From Lycium barbarum (taxonomy: Eukaryota > Streptophyta > Magnoliopsida > Solanales > Solanaceae): DNA of 64,000 nucleotides. The DNA is taken from positions 19,453,885-19,517,884 of the forward strand of contig NC_083337.1 in the NCBI RefSeq assembly GCF_019175385.1, given 5' to 3'. Below, piece by piece: positions 1-10,857 of the stretch (positions are counted from its first letter, which is position 1; the number at the start of each line of letters is the position of its first letter). Made by a program: the position numbers and the translations under genes. A model generated the notes under the pieces. The model was not told where the DNA came from, searched no databases, and saw only the letters and a program-made list of their open reading frames with translations.

Positions 1-246
1 TTCTATTGATTCTTGGTAAATAATTCTTGATTTACCTTGGGGTTGTGTTAAGATGATGTGTTAAATGTTCTATAGCTTTCAAGAGTTTGGTAGAAGTGAG
101 GAAATGAACATTTGGAACAAAGGTCGTGCATATATGGAAAGAGACAAAAGTGACCCGACCCGAGCTTTCATAAGGACTTCATGTCCACCTTAAGCATGCA
201 TTAGTCTATTCACAACTCAACGATATGAAATGTCCTAGGTGTAACA
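1..246 (-). repeat. 3' LTR of element A (partial, with internal deletion)
   Basis: It ends GGTGTAACA at 246, followed directly by a polypurine tract in the sense strand, which marks a 3' LTR. It aligns with 16655-17314 of the 5' LTR. About 400 bp, equivalent to roughly 16826-17229 of the 5' LTR, are missing at the join near base 163. The missing piece holds the short palindrome array seen in the sister LTR. Confidence 0.85.
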
Positions 247-281
247 TTCTCCCCCCTTAGGAACATTCGTCCTTGAATGTT
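247..281 (-). promoter_or_regulatory. Polypurine tract and adjacent inverted repeat, element A
   Basis: On the minus strand a purine run (AAGGGGGGAGAA) directly precedes the LTR start TGTTACA, the standard position of the plus-strand DNA primer. Just upstream in sense, at 262-281, is a near-perfect 8-bp inverted repeat with a 4-base loop, also found in elements B and F. Confidence 0.85.
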
Positions 282-373
282 AGGTTCTCGAGGATCCTAT
301 AAAAACTTTTGCCAGAGTTTTCCCTATAATATAGTGCTACCGTCCTGTCACAACAACCCAAAATAACATCGCC

Positions 374-980
374 TCACAGGGATACAACCACAATGGCAAG
401 AAAACATGACCACACACGACCAAAAACATCACATACCTTAAGACAATGGCGCCTCACCTCAGACCTTTGGGGGGGGGGGGGTGGAAATAAATACGGATAT
501 CTGGACTTCATATCTTCTTTTGCTGAGTATGTAGTTCTAACCGGTAGGAAATGAGCTGACTTCAGGGGTCTATCAGCAATTACCCATATGGAATTATACT
601 TACGCTGAGAACGGGGTAAGCCTATAATAAAATCCATGTTGATTACTTCTCATTTCCAGGTTGGAATTTCCATTGCTTGCAACAATCCTCCTGGCTTTTG
701 ATGCTCGATTTTCACTTGTTGTCAATTTGGACACTAAGCTACAAATTCTTCTATATCTTTCTTCATGCTGTCCCACCAATACATTGATTTGAGATCATGG
801 CACATTTTGGTTGCTCCTGGATGAACAGAATAACGGGAGTAATGAGCTTCTTCTAAAATACCTATCTCATAAGGGGGATTTACCAGGATGACCTATATTT
901 TCTAGGTCTCCCAGAATGTATCGATCTTCAGGCACCAGTAGAGAACCGAGTATCTTATCCTAACAATCTCCATAGATAGC
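374..980 (-). pseudogene. Integrase remnant of element A with large internal deletion
   Basis: Bases 637 down to about 525 encode the start of the integrase core (MDFIIGLPRS, then HFLPVRTTY), matching element B around 9960-10070. At about 525 the frame jumps to the extreme C-terminal segment (EDMKSRYPYLF), so some 0.9 kb covering most of the DDE core and the chromodomain is gone. A short GAAGA match occurs at both expected breakpoints. Bases 640-960 align with the zinc-binding (HHCC) part of B's integrase but contain frameshifts. The region also holds a 13-base G run at 469-481, read as a proline tract in sense. It cannot encode an active enzyme. Confidence 0.8.
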
Positions 981-3590
981 TTGTATGATTCCTAGCAATT
1001 GCAACATCCATTCTTGATTAGTGTCATGAAATTGTCTTACACAAATTTACTTCTTATTATCTTCTTCACCACCACCTCTCACCTTTAGTTTCTCATTTAG
1101 ATCCATCTTACTCCGTTTACTTTGCGACGCGACCTTAATTTCTTTACGTTTGGCTAAGTTTGGAATCCTCGTATCCTCCATAAACTTTCTCTTCTAAATA
1201 ATTGTACACATCTATTCTTTTCATTGTAGGTTGCTACCATCAAGTATTCACATGCTTCCAAATAGTTATCAATCCTTTTCTACTGTTAACTCCACGTCCT
1301 TGTCTTAATAAAGGCATTATTAAATTCTGACTCAAATAGTTCATGCCTTTAAGGCTTTCCCTATATAGTGTTTCCCCGGCTAGTATGCGATATTGTAACT
1401 TCGCGTTCATATAACTGGCTTGCGGTCGGTATTTCGCTTGACTTCTCATCTTAGTCCCTCATTCACTTCTCCCTCTAATCCAAATCTTACACTCATCGCT
1501 GGTGTATCCTCACTATGAAAATTTTCGCTTCAGCCCTTGTTGTATGGAAATACCGTTCATTCTAATTTACTTCACACCTGAACAAAAGCCATAATACTCA
1601 CATGTTTTACCTTCTTAAGGTTAATACTGCTTTTTCCCATTGTATGCCCATCCTTTAACTCTGCCTCATAATCTACCTTGTTGTTATATAGTTGCCATGT
1701 TGGATTTTCTGCTCCTCTTCCATTCTACGGCCCATATCTTGTTTCACCTCATTCTTACGCCTCCGCTTGCCACATTGACTAAGAATGTCGAAGACTAATT
1801 CCTTGATGGTCTCTCTCGATTACCGTCTAATTGCTACAACTATTAAACCATGAGGGAATTGCCTCTATCCATATGCTTCCATCGTTAATTCCATCAAGAC
1901 CCATGGATCGTCTCACATATTAGTCATTTCTATCGATGTAGCTTATAACCACTCTATGCTCCTTCTACCGTATTGTCCAAAAACCTTCCCTCTTTTGACT
2001 CACCTTTCCTTAATAATCCTTCCCTGGGACCTCTACCGCGTAACTCACCGAGAATGCAATTCCATTTGTTACTATTCTGACATACGTATAAATTTAGTCC
2101 ATTGATTGTTCACAATCAAACCTTGTTTCTTCTTTCGTTTTACTTCTCACCCCTTATTCTCAAATGATTTTGTTCGTAGGACTATCGTTCTAAGTATATT
2201 TCATAGTACCATTGACTTTTTTTTTGATAAAACTATAACTTAAGGTTCAATGTAAATCCTTCCATACTCTTCTCTGATCCAATTCCCACTGTCATAGAAG
2301 CATTGTACTCTACTATCTCAACATATTAATAACGGGGTAGCACATGGTACTTTTAGAATTCTTTGGAGGGATGTTGTATAAACTCGCTATCCACGCATAA
2401 AATATCTTGCTCAACAAATGGTTCCATATTCTTCGTCATAATGTAATTAGCCACGTCGTTCTTACAGCATGGTTCAAAATTTCAATCGCTCCATGACACC
2501 TATTAACATGCCTACTTGGTGTTAGAATATCCACGGGGTTCGATTCTCTTCCACCCTCTATTTATCGGGTTTCTGCTCTAGTTGACCTTTCTTCTACGTG
2601 CCTCACTTTTGTCCGTCTTTCTCTGTTTCCAACATGTCTCTCTTTCTGCTCTTCTCTTCTTCTTTTTTCCTACTATACACATCGCATATACCGAGCATTC
2701 GTCATTTATCGTTCTTTCATTTCGTCGATCAACCTTTGTCTTGTTTTCGCTTCCCTTCATATCAATAATAACAAGCTCTTGTCATGTAACCGTTCGAGTA
2801 GATTCCTGGATAAATAACCTAAACTATAACACAGAATACAACTGCAGTCATAATATCAACTAATTGCCAGGCAAGGAGCCTTTGTGAATACCTTTCTTTT
2901 GATCTCTTTCCTCGAGGTATCACCAAGGTCAATAAGGCTGGCTCATAGTGACATGAATTTTTTTCCTGCTATAATCATCGGGTGAAGTCTAACTTAGTAA
3001 TCTGAATCGGTGTTACATGCATAGGCATATATGTATATATCAAGTTCATTACATCACTCAATCTTCCAAACCATAAAAGGACTAACCAATTTCTTCTAAC
3101 TTGCAACTTCTTCTGGAATGCTTATCTCTTTAATTCTCCTTGGTATATAAAACTTCTTTCTATCCCAAGCACATCATTTTCCCTTCTCATGCTTCTTATT
3201 CTATCCTGACCTAACTATCGTTCCTTTTAGCGTAATACATACTTGCTACATTTACCCTGCATTTGACTACTAACTTCGTCTCTAACCATTCGCTGCTGGG
3301 CCCTTTCTTTCTTCTTGCCATAATCCTACCTAAAGTTTCCCCAATTTCCCTTAGATTCTTGAAAAAATTTTGGCAGAGTTTCCTATGCAAACATAACAAT
3401 CCCAAACCTGCACACAGCCTAAAAAACACATCTCATGCCTTAGGAGGCCATATATAGAAACACATATGATATACAACTCAACCATTGAGGGCTGATTGCT
3501 ATAAAAGAATGTAAAGTAATAAGGCTTGTCTCATACGTTGTACTTGAACACCCTTTCTAAAATTCCATTTTTTTTCTAAGCATTATGTCA
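981..3590 (-). other. Unrecognised internal region of element A
   Basis: This 2.6-kb AT-rich stretch lies where reverse transcriptase and RNase H should be. I see none of the RT landmarks present in B, such as the FIDD box or the SFGLTNAP motif, in any frame. The plus strand is pyrimidine-rich in places. Open frames are short (60-93 codons) and lack family signatures. Either pol decayed beyond recognition or the element carries non-coding filler, as in non-autonomous gypsy derivatives. I favour the second but cannot prove it. Confidence 0.5.
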
Positions 3591-4616
3591 ATCAACTCCT
3601 TTCACGGAGGTCTAGTTACTCATAAATCATACTTCTAGCTATCACTAAATCACCAATAGCTATAGACACCTTAAAATGTTTGATTGGCCCAAGTTTCACC
3701 CCAGTACGGTCGGCAACATCAGGAGCAATATATGTAACGTAGTAAACCCCGAATCAATCGATGCATATGCGTTATAAGAGGACACCGATAATATACCTAT
3801 GATAGCATCAGGGAAAGACTCAAGATCCTGTGGTCCCGATAGTGAATACAAGCGGTGCTGAGGACTACTCAAACCAGATGCTCCTCCTCTACCTCTGCCA
3901 CAACCTGTTGGTGTCTGCAAGATTTGCCTCGGAGGGGGTACAGATAATGAAGAGCCAACTGGTAATCCTATAGGTCGAACCTTATTTCTACCATGTAACG
4001 ATGGACAGTCGCGGTCGAAATGGCCTGGCCCAGCACAGGCATAACAAACATCCGAACCTAAGCGGCACGGTCCAGAATATGGCATACCACACTGAGTACA
4101 TCATGGTATTACTAATCTCATCTGGCCAGAATCACCCCTGGTCTGGGAGCCGGAAGCTCTAGAACTCTGAAATGGCCTTAAACAAGCAGATATGTCAACC
4201 TTGGGTCCAGGAAACTGTAGAGGCGCACTGGCTATTGAACGGGCTGAGTGCCTAGAGATTTACTGCCTCGGGAAACCTCTGAACTCACAGTCAAACCCTG
4301 AAGACTTGACCCCCTTTCTCCAACCCCTATCACCATGGCCCGCACCCTGCTGCTAAGCTTGAGCGGCTACTAACTGGGTCAGCAATAGAATGGCCTGTCT
4401 CATCTCCTGGCCTGAGGCATCTGGTAGAGGAATTGGGGGTGCTGGAGCTAAAGTTGAGGCTCCTCTCTGCTCCTCCGGAGTGGACGAAGTATGAGAGAAC
4501 CAAAATAGGGCCTTACTCTAGGACTCGCCCTCCTCCCTATCTATAGGTGGCTCCCGTTCAGTCCTTCTTTCCGTCACTGTCTTGCCATTTTGGGCTGCTG
4601 TAGCTTTTCCTTTCAT
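3591..4616 (-). pseudogene. gag-protease remnant of element A
   Basis: Reading leftwards from a probable gag start at 4616 (MKGKATAAQ, parallel to B's MPKKKKATAAQ), only fragments of gag remain. The 129-codon frame at 3696-4085 keeps an intact zinc knuckle, CYACAGPGHFDRDC (CX2CX4HX4C). A Gly/Arg-rich linker follows, then the start of the aspartic protease, where the active-site loop reads SIDSGFT instead of the LIDPGST seen in B. The homologous DNA continues to about 3591 out of frame. Several frameshifts and stops mean no working Gag can be made. Confidence 0.8.
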
Positions 4617-4815
4617 AGACTTCACTGAAAACATAGCGCACGGTTAAGGATAAAGGGAATTCTCATATCATGGCTCTATCGCATGATCTATGATAAAAAG
4701 GAAGGTCAATCATTTCTAAATGACCTACAGCTTCCTGTTTATAAATGTTGCGCGCTTGACACCCATAAACAAGACTCGACCGGAAACGGTTTGTAGACAC
4801 ACCCTAGGATGAACT
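4617..4815 (-). other. Untranslated leader of element A
   Basis: It lies between PBS and gag. It shares blocks with the leaders of B, C and F, for example the sense-strand complement of GTTTATAAATGT near 4737 and of CCCATAAACAAGACTC near 4765. Such leaders usually carry dimerisation and packaging signals; that role here is inferred. Confidence 0.6.
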
Positions 4816-4827
4816 GCTCTGATACCA
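4816..4827 (-). other. Primer-binding site of element A (tRNA-iMet type)
   Basis: The minus strand reads TGGTATCAGAGC, complementary to the 3' end of initiator tRNA-Met. It is four bases inside the LTR edge at 4832. Confidence 0.93.
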
Positions 4828-4831
4828 CTTT

Positions 4832-6371
4832 TGTCATGACCCAACCAGAGGGCCATGACGGGTACCCGGAGCTAGCCTGCCGAGCACCACTCATCATACT
4901 TATCATCATATTCAACGTAGATCAACACAATTCTCAAGCAAGATTACCATGAAATGATCTTCAATTACTCCTCAAAATATACGTATATGTACAAGCCCAC
5001 GAGGCTACAAGATAATATACCAAACGTGCACTAAAGAAATCCTAAGATATCTACTACCCACATATGTATCTATGAGCCTCTAACAGGAGTACTAAAATAA
5101 TAAGGATGGGACAGGACCCCGCCATGCCCCAAATATGTGCACAAAAGAATATACTAATAAACGACAACTCCGGAGAAGTGGAGTGCTCCTGTGTATCCGT
5201 TGATAATGCTCCTAGGGATCTGGACCGTCTATCTGTCTACCTTCGGGCATGAATGCAATGCCCTCAAAAGAACAGACGTCAGTACGAATAATGTACTGAG
5301 TATGTAAAGTATGATTAGTGGCATAATAAAGAGATAAGGAACATGAGATAAAGAGAAAACCTGCACATATGACTGCCTCTTAAGGCGGATAACATGCTAA
5401 CTTTTACTTTTAAAACATCATCCGAGTATCCCGCGTCCGGGATAGACATCTCACGCTGCCCACTAGTGGTGACTGCTCAGCCAATTAGGCCTGATGTAAA
5501 TATCATCATCCATAAGCCACCCACTTACGCCCAGCGTAGTGGTGTCTGCCCAGCCAACTAGGCCCGGTATAATCATATATAAAAATAAGCATACGTGCCC
5601 AATCAAAGCTACAATCATATCAGAGTAACGTAAAGCCGGTGACCTCTGATTGTATTTTGGAATATTCATCATCACTATGTCTGACCTTGAAGGAGATGAT
5701 ATTATAAAGTGGGACAACAACAAGAAATAACATCAATGAATTTATGAAATAAGATTGTTAACTCATAATAGCACCATCTCATAAGCTTCGGAAGCTCTAA
5801 AAAATAGAATCATCATCATCATCATTATCATAAAACATATCTTGTCTCTAGATTATGAGGGACTCTTAATAATCTTAGACTTTCAACCTTGGAATGTAAG
5901 AAGGTCATGGAAATATAGAGGGGAAATCATAATATAGGAGTCATGCCTTTGAAAGAGAGAGGACTAGCCTTAACATACCTTTACGTCTTCTTGATGACTA
6001 AACGTTCTCCTTCCAAGCTCGCAACTCTACGTTCAAGAGAATTCATACTAAATTAGATTATTTAAAACATGCTTATGTCTAAAACTAAGCTACTAAGAGC
6101 TAACAAAAATTGGGCAAAATTTCCTTTGTTTCGTCAACCTTCTCCATATACTAAAAAACTCCGAAACATCGACAACAACACCCATAATATAATAATCAAT
6201 TGATTTCTTCAAATTAACCTTTGTTTAATTCTCAAGACTCCTTTTCAAAATAATCCATAATCATAGCTACAACACACATCATATCCCCTTTCATATGATA
6301 CTTCCTCAACATCATTAGTGTCATTAACAACAAGAGTATACTCATGGCATGTCAAGAACTGTGACTCAAGT
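4832..6371 (-). repeat. 5' LTR of element A, distal part (interrupted by B)
   Basis: It begins TGTCATGACCC on the plus strand beside the PBS and ends at the CAAGT target of element B. The LTR resumes at 16424. The two pieces total about 2.43 kb, similar to B's LTRs. No coding potential is evident. Confidence 0.9.
6367..6371. repeat. Target-site duplication CAAGT, left copy (element B)
   Basis: CAAGT directly precedes B's LTR and recurs at 16419-16423. A perfect 5-bp duplication is typical of gypsy integrases. Confidence 0.95.
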
Positions 6372-8794
6372 TGTCACGACCCGGCTAGGGGGCCGCGACG
6401 AGCACCCGGTGCTACCCCACCCGAGCACCCCCTTATCGTACATAACATAACATCTAGGTGAACCATAAGTCAATTCGTGCTTTTCTTATCGTTAATCATA
6501 TGAATCCAATTAGACGACCATCATCATTTAACATATCATAGGCATCTACGCCACATCATAAGTACAAGGCCGACGTGGCTAACAAAAGATATATAAAACA
6601 TGGGCCGACATGGCCGAGCATCTCTACCCACATACACATGACTACGAGCCTCTAAGAGTATGACATATCGTATGAGCGGGACAGGACCCCGCTATGCCCA
6701 TAATTATATACACAAAAGAATAAGTACCCAAAAGCTACGACTCCGAAAGAAATGGAACTCTGCTGTGCAATCTCTGAATAAGCAGCTATGGATCAAGTCT
6801 GTCTCCCTGTGCACCTGCGGGCATGACGCAGCGTCCACAAACAATAGGACGTCAGTACGAAGAATGTACTGGGTATGTAAAGCATGATCAACATCAATAT
6901 AGAAGCATAATAGATATCATATGAAAATAGCATAGGGGGGAGACAGTAATATCATCATCATGTCGCTTACTTGCATACATCGTCGTTCGTATCCCATAAT
7001 AATACTCGTACCATACTTGTGCTCATATTCGTATACATGTCCTTATTCGTATTCTTATACATAGTCTAATCACATTCATATTCATATTATATACATAGTC
7101 ATTTCATATACATAGGCTTTACATAGCATACCCGACCTCATAGGATCGGTGTTTCATACATACTTGGCCAACCAAGGCTCAAGGTTACTCATACCTGGCC
7201 CTACCAAGGCTTCAGGGTTATCCGTACCCTCTGTAGAGGTGTGCGCGCGTTTCGTAATCGTATACATATTTTATACATAGTCATATACATATAGTCTTAC
7301 CCGGCATCATAAGCTCGGGGTCTTAGCATAGCCCTCCATAGGCATACATATACATATATCATAGCTCGTAAGCATCTCTAATCTCATTTTACTCTCATCA
7401 TCATTACTATCGTCATCATTATCGTTACATCTACATTATGGACTTACTCGTCATACGAGGAACATAGTATAATCATAGTACATATCAAGGGTCGTGAGCT
7501 TATGAGCTCGGAATGTCAACCATGTGAAGACAACATACTCATATAGAGGAATTAGGAATTTGGCCAAGAACCATGCCTTATGAAAGAAGGGTTAGCCTTA
7601 CATACCTTTCCGTCGAACTATTCTACACTTGCACGTTCCCTTCCAATGCTAGCGTTTATACCTTCATTAATATCATAACAATGGCCATTAGTCATTCACA
7701 TTATCCACCTTATCTAGATTCCTCAATTTGCCTCTAATTCACCCACATTCATGGTCATAACACCCATCTTCGTCCATTCGTCTAAAGTGTTCAGTTCATG
7801 ATCTTAATACCATTTATAACACATTCATATCACAACACAACAACATTCATAACTCAATTCAAACTATTTCTCAAAATGTCACTATTCATCATTCATGACC
7901 TAGTTGACCACATTTTCTACAATCCATGTATTTTAATTCTCCAATACCTTAAACATCTTGTAAATATCATGAATCTTACCTTAGAAGTTGTAGGAACAAG
8001 CTTTGGTTGATAATACTCTTCTTTGAGCAAAACCCTAGTTTTTCTCCATTTGGATTTCTTGACTTGGATGATCCTTGATGATTCCCTTATCCTTGATTCA
8101 CTTGTCTTAATGTTATTGATGGATTATAATCCTTTAAAACTCATATAATAAATGTAGAGAGAAGTTTTTGAGAGAAGTGGTGTAATGTTGTAATGAAATA
8201 AAATAAGTCTTGATCCTCATATTTAATGAATTGGAAAATCTGTGCTGGGTGAACAGTGGTCGTCCATGGGGGTATACGGTCCGTATTCCACTTTACGAAC
8301 CGTCCCTCGTGGTCGTCTTTAAGCTTAAGTAGGACCAGAGACTTTTTCCTGCATGCATGGTGATTTACGACCATGGTTTACGGGCCGTAAATCACTTTAC
8401 GGTCCGTCCACCAGGTCGTATTATACCTCTTCCTCAGCTGGCAGAAAGTTGAAGTTTGGCATGCCAGTTTACGACTTGGCAGTTTACCGACCGTATACCA
8501 GTTTACGGTCCGTATTTGCACTTTACGACCACTGGCAGAAGGCTGAAGCTTTTGCATGGCAGTTTACGACTGCCAGTTTACGGACCGTGTTGCACTTTAC
8601 GGTCCGTATTTTGCAATATACGACCACTGGGCAGTTTTGCCAACTTTCAATTTTTCTCATTTCTTGACTTTTCATTTTAATCATCCACATCCCTTCATCT
8701 ACATTTCTCATGAAACATTATACACTCGCACTCCTCGCACACATCATTAGTTCATTCACTTGCGTACCAACGGAAAATTTTCCGAGGTGTAACA
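6372..8794 (-). repeat. 3' LTR of element B
   Basis: It starts TGTCACGACCCGG and ends GAGGTGTAACA on the plus strand, next to the PPT. Near its transcription-sense 5' end (8265-8635) it carries an array of short palindromes built on TTTACGGTCCGTA. The open frames inside it are short and read through these repeats; I do not regard them as genes. Confidence 0.96.
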
Positions 8795-8830
8795 TTCTAC
8801 CCCCCTTAGGAACATTCGTCCTCGAATGTT
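8795..8830 (-). promoter_or_regulatory. Polypurine tract and stem-loop of element B
   Basis: The sense strand has a purine run (AAGGGGGG) directly before the LTR. A perfect 8-bp inverted repeat, AACATTCG-TCCT-CGAATGTT (8811-8830 on the plus strand), lies just upstream in sense. Plus-strand DNA synthesis is expected to start at the purine run. Confidence 0.9.
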
Positions 8831-9054
8831 AAAGCCTTTGGGAATTCTATAAAAATTTCGCCAGAGTTTCCTCTGTAATGTGGCACTACCACCCTGTCAC
8901 AACAACCCACAATAACAATGCCTCACAGGGCAATAATACAACAGCACTAGAAATTTGGCCACACACGACCTGAATGTATAAAAGGGAAAACATGTATACC
9001 TTATGATTTTGACGTCTCATCTTGGACTTCTTCCAAGGGCTAAACATGTATACC
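8831..9054 (-). other. 3' untranslated part of element B
   Basis: Non-coding stretch between the polyprotein stop codon at 9055-9057 and the PPT stem-loop. It resembles element A at 282-470 (shared CCCTGTCACAACAACCC), so it is conserved between families. Confidence 0.6.
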
Positions 9055-10083
9055 TTATCGCATATTCTCTTCCGCTTCCCATGTCATTTCCTCTCGATTG
9101 TTATTTCTCCACAGGACTTTAATTGAGGCCACTTCTTTGTTTCTAAGCCTCCGTACTTGCCTATCTAATATGGCAATGGGTATTTCATCATAAATTAACT
9201 TTTCTGTCACTTGAATATCATTCACTGGGACGATCCTCGTAGGATCTCCCACACACTTCCGAAGCATCGAGACATGAAATACTGGATGGACTGACTCCAA
9301 ATCTGGAGGTAGATCTAGCTCATAGGCCACTTTGCCTATTTTGCGCACAATTTCGTATGGCCCAATATACCGGGGACTGAGCTTCCCCTTTTTCCCAAAT
9401 ATCATCACGCCTTTCATCGGTGACACTTTCAAGAATACCCAATCTTTCACTTCGAACTCTAAGTCTCTTCGACGATTATCCGCATAGGACTTCTGACGAC
9501 TTTGAGCCGCTAGCAACCGATCTTGTATGACCTTAACTTTTTCTATTGCTTGCTGGACCAAGTCTGGCCCTATCAACTTAGCTTCTCCGGCTTCAAACCA
9601 CCCAATTGGGGATCTACACTTTCGCCCATATAGAGCTTCATACGGTGCCATTTGAATGCTAGAATGATAACTGTTGTTGTAAGCAAACTCAATGAGTGGC
9701 AAATGGTCATCCCAATTTCCTCCAAGATCTATCATACATGCCCGTAACATATCTTCAAGAGTCTGAATAGTACGTTCAGCTTGCCCATCGGTCTGTGGGT
9801 GAAACGCCGTGCTTAGGCGCACTTGGGTCCCTAAACCTTCTTGGAAAGATCCCCAAAACTTGATTGTAAACTGAGTTCGTCTATCGGAGATAATAGATAT
9901 CGGAACGCCATGGAGTCTCACTATCTCTTTAAGATAAAGCTTGGCATAATCTTCTGCCATATAGGTCGTTCTGACCGGTAAGAAATGAGCTGACTTTGTG
10001 AGTCTATCCACAATCACCCATATGGAATCATACTTACGTCGAGAACGGGGTAACCCTGTAATGAAATCCATATTAATCACTTC
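9055..10083 (-). pseudogene. Integrase core and chromodomain-like C terminus, element B
   Basis: This 341-codon segment inserts retroelement DNA into the chromosome. The DDE catalytic triad is visible as D5, D66 and E102, with exactly 35 residues between the last two. Position 68 is Arg (SDRRTQF) where Gly is normal in SDRGTQF-type loops, which may weaken activity. Conserved blocks HPQTDGQAER and EFAYNNSYHSS follow, then the GKLSPRYIGPYEI and HVSMLRK segments. The last ~50 residues (AILDRQVRRLR, VLWRN, TWEAEE) match the chromodomain-type tail of Tekay/Del elements, thought to steer integration to heterochromatin. It is separated from the upstream pol by a TGA at 10084-10086. Its own end is a TAA at 9055-9057. 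Confidence 0.93.
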
Positions 10084-10857
10084 TCACTTCCAAGTTGGGA
10101 TTTCTATAGCTTGCAATAAGCCACCCGACCTTTGGTGTTCTATCTTCACTTGTTGGCAATTAGGACACTGAGCTACGAATTCCGCTACGTCTTTCTTCAT
10201 CCCATTCCACCAATATATAGTCTTAAGATCATGATACATTTTCGTCGCTCCGGGGTGAACGGAGTAACGGGAACAATGAGCTTCTCTCAAAATCTGATGG
10301 CGTAGACCTGCCACATCGGGAACACATAACCTGCCTCGACATCGGAGAACTCCGCCTTTAAAAATGTCAAATGATGACTCCTCCTTCTGAGGGAGTGTAT
10401 CTCTGTACTGCATTTTCATGGGATCCTCAAATTGTCGCTCTTTTACTTCCGCTACTAACGATGAAACTGCTGAATTCTGAATAGTAGCTCCGCTGCTACT
10501 TGAGTCCACCACTCGGACTCCTAGGCTAGCTAACTGCTGAAGATCACGGGCCATCTCTTTCTTTTCTGGTCGTACATAGCTTAGACTTCCCATTGACCTA
10601 CGGCTAAGAGCATCAGCCACAACATTTGCCTTTCCGGGGTGGTACAGGATTTCAGCATCATAGTCTTTTAGCAACTCTAGCCATCGTCGTTGCCGCAAAT
10701 TCAACTCTTTCTGCTTGAAGATGTTCTGGAGACTCTTATGATCTGTATAAATATCCACGTGAACACCATATAAGTAATGTCTCCATATCTTTAAAGCATG
10801 GACCACCGCGACCAATTCTAAGTCATGGGTAGGATAATTCTGTTCATGTTTCCGTAA
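10084..10857 (-). pseudogene. RNase H C-terminal part and integrase zinc finger, element B
   Basis: The frame carries the back half of RNase H ([10 protein letters not shown], then YTDHKSLQ with a catalytic Asp, then [14 protein letters not shown]). A linker leads to the integrase N-terminal zinc-binding domain: H in [11 protein letters not shown], second H nearby, and the CPNC cysteine pair. RNase H removes the RNA strand during reverse transcription, and the HHCC domain helps integrase assemble. A TAA stop at 10858-10860 precedes it and a TGA at 10084-10086 ends it. Both are single transitions from sense codons common at these conserved positions (Gln and Trp). Confidence 0.92.

Noticed and set aside
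2582..2863. 93-codon Phe/Ser-rich ORF as a membrane protein
   Set aside because: Pyrimidine-rich composition makes hydrophobic reading likely by chance; there is no start context or homologue that I recognise.
4816..4827. tRNA gene fragments at GCTCTGATACCA sites (also 13989, 19060, 54630)
   Set aside because: These are primer-binding sites beside LTR edges; no tRNA body is present.
8353..8750. Overlapping ORFs in B's LTR (also 15853-16374)
   Set aside because: They read through TTTACGG-type palindromes and have no similarity to known proteins; both LTR copies show them only because they are duplicates.
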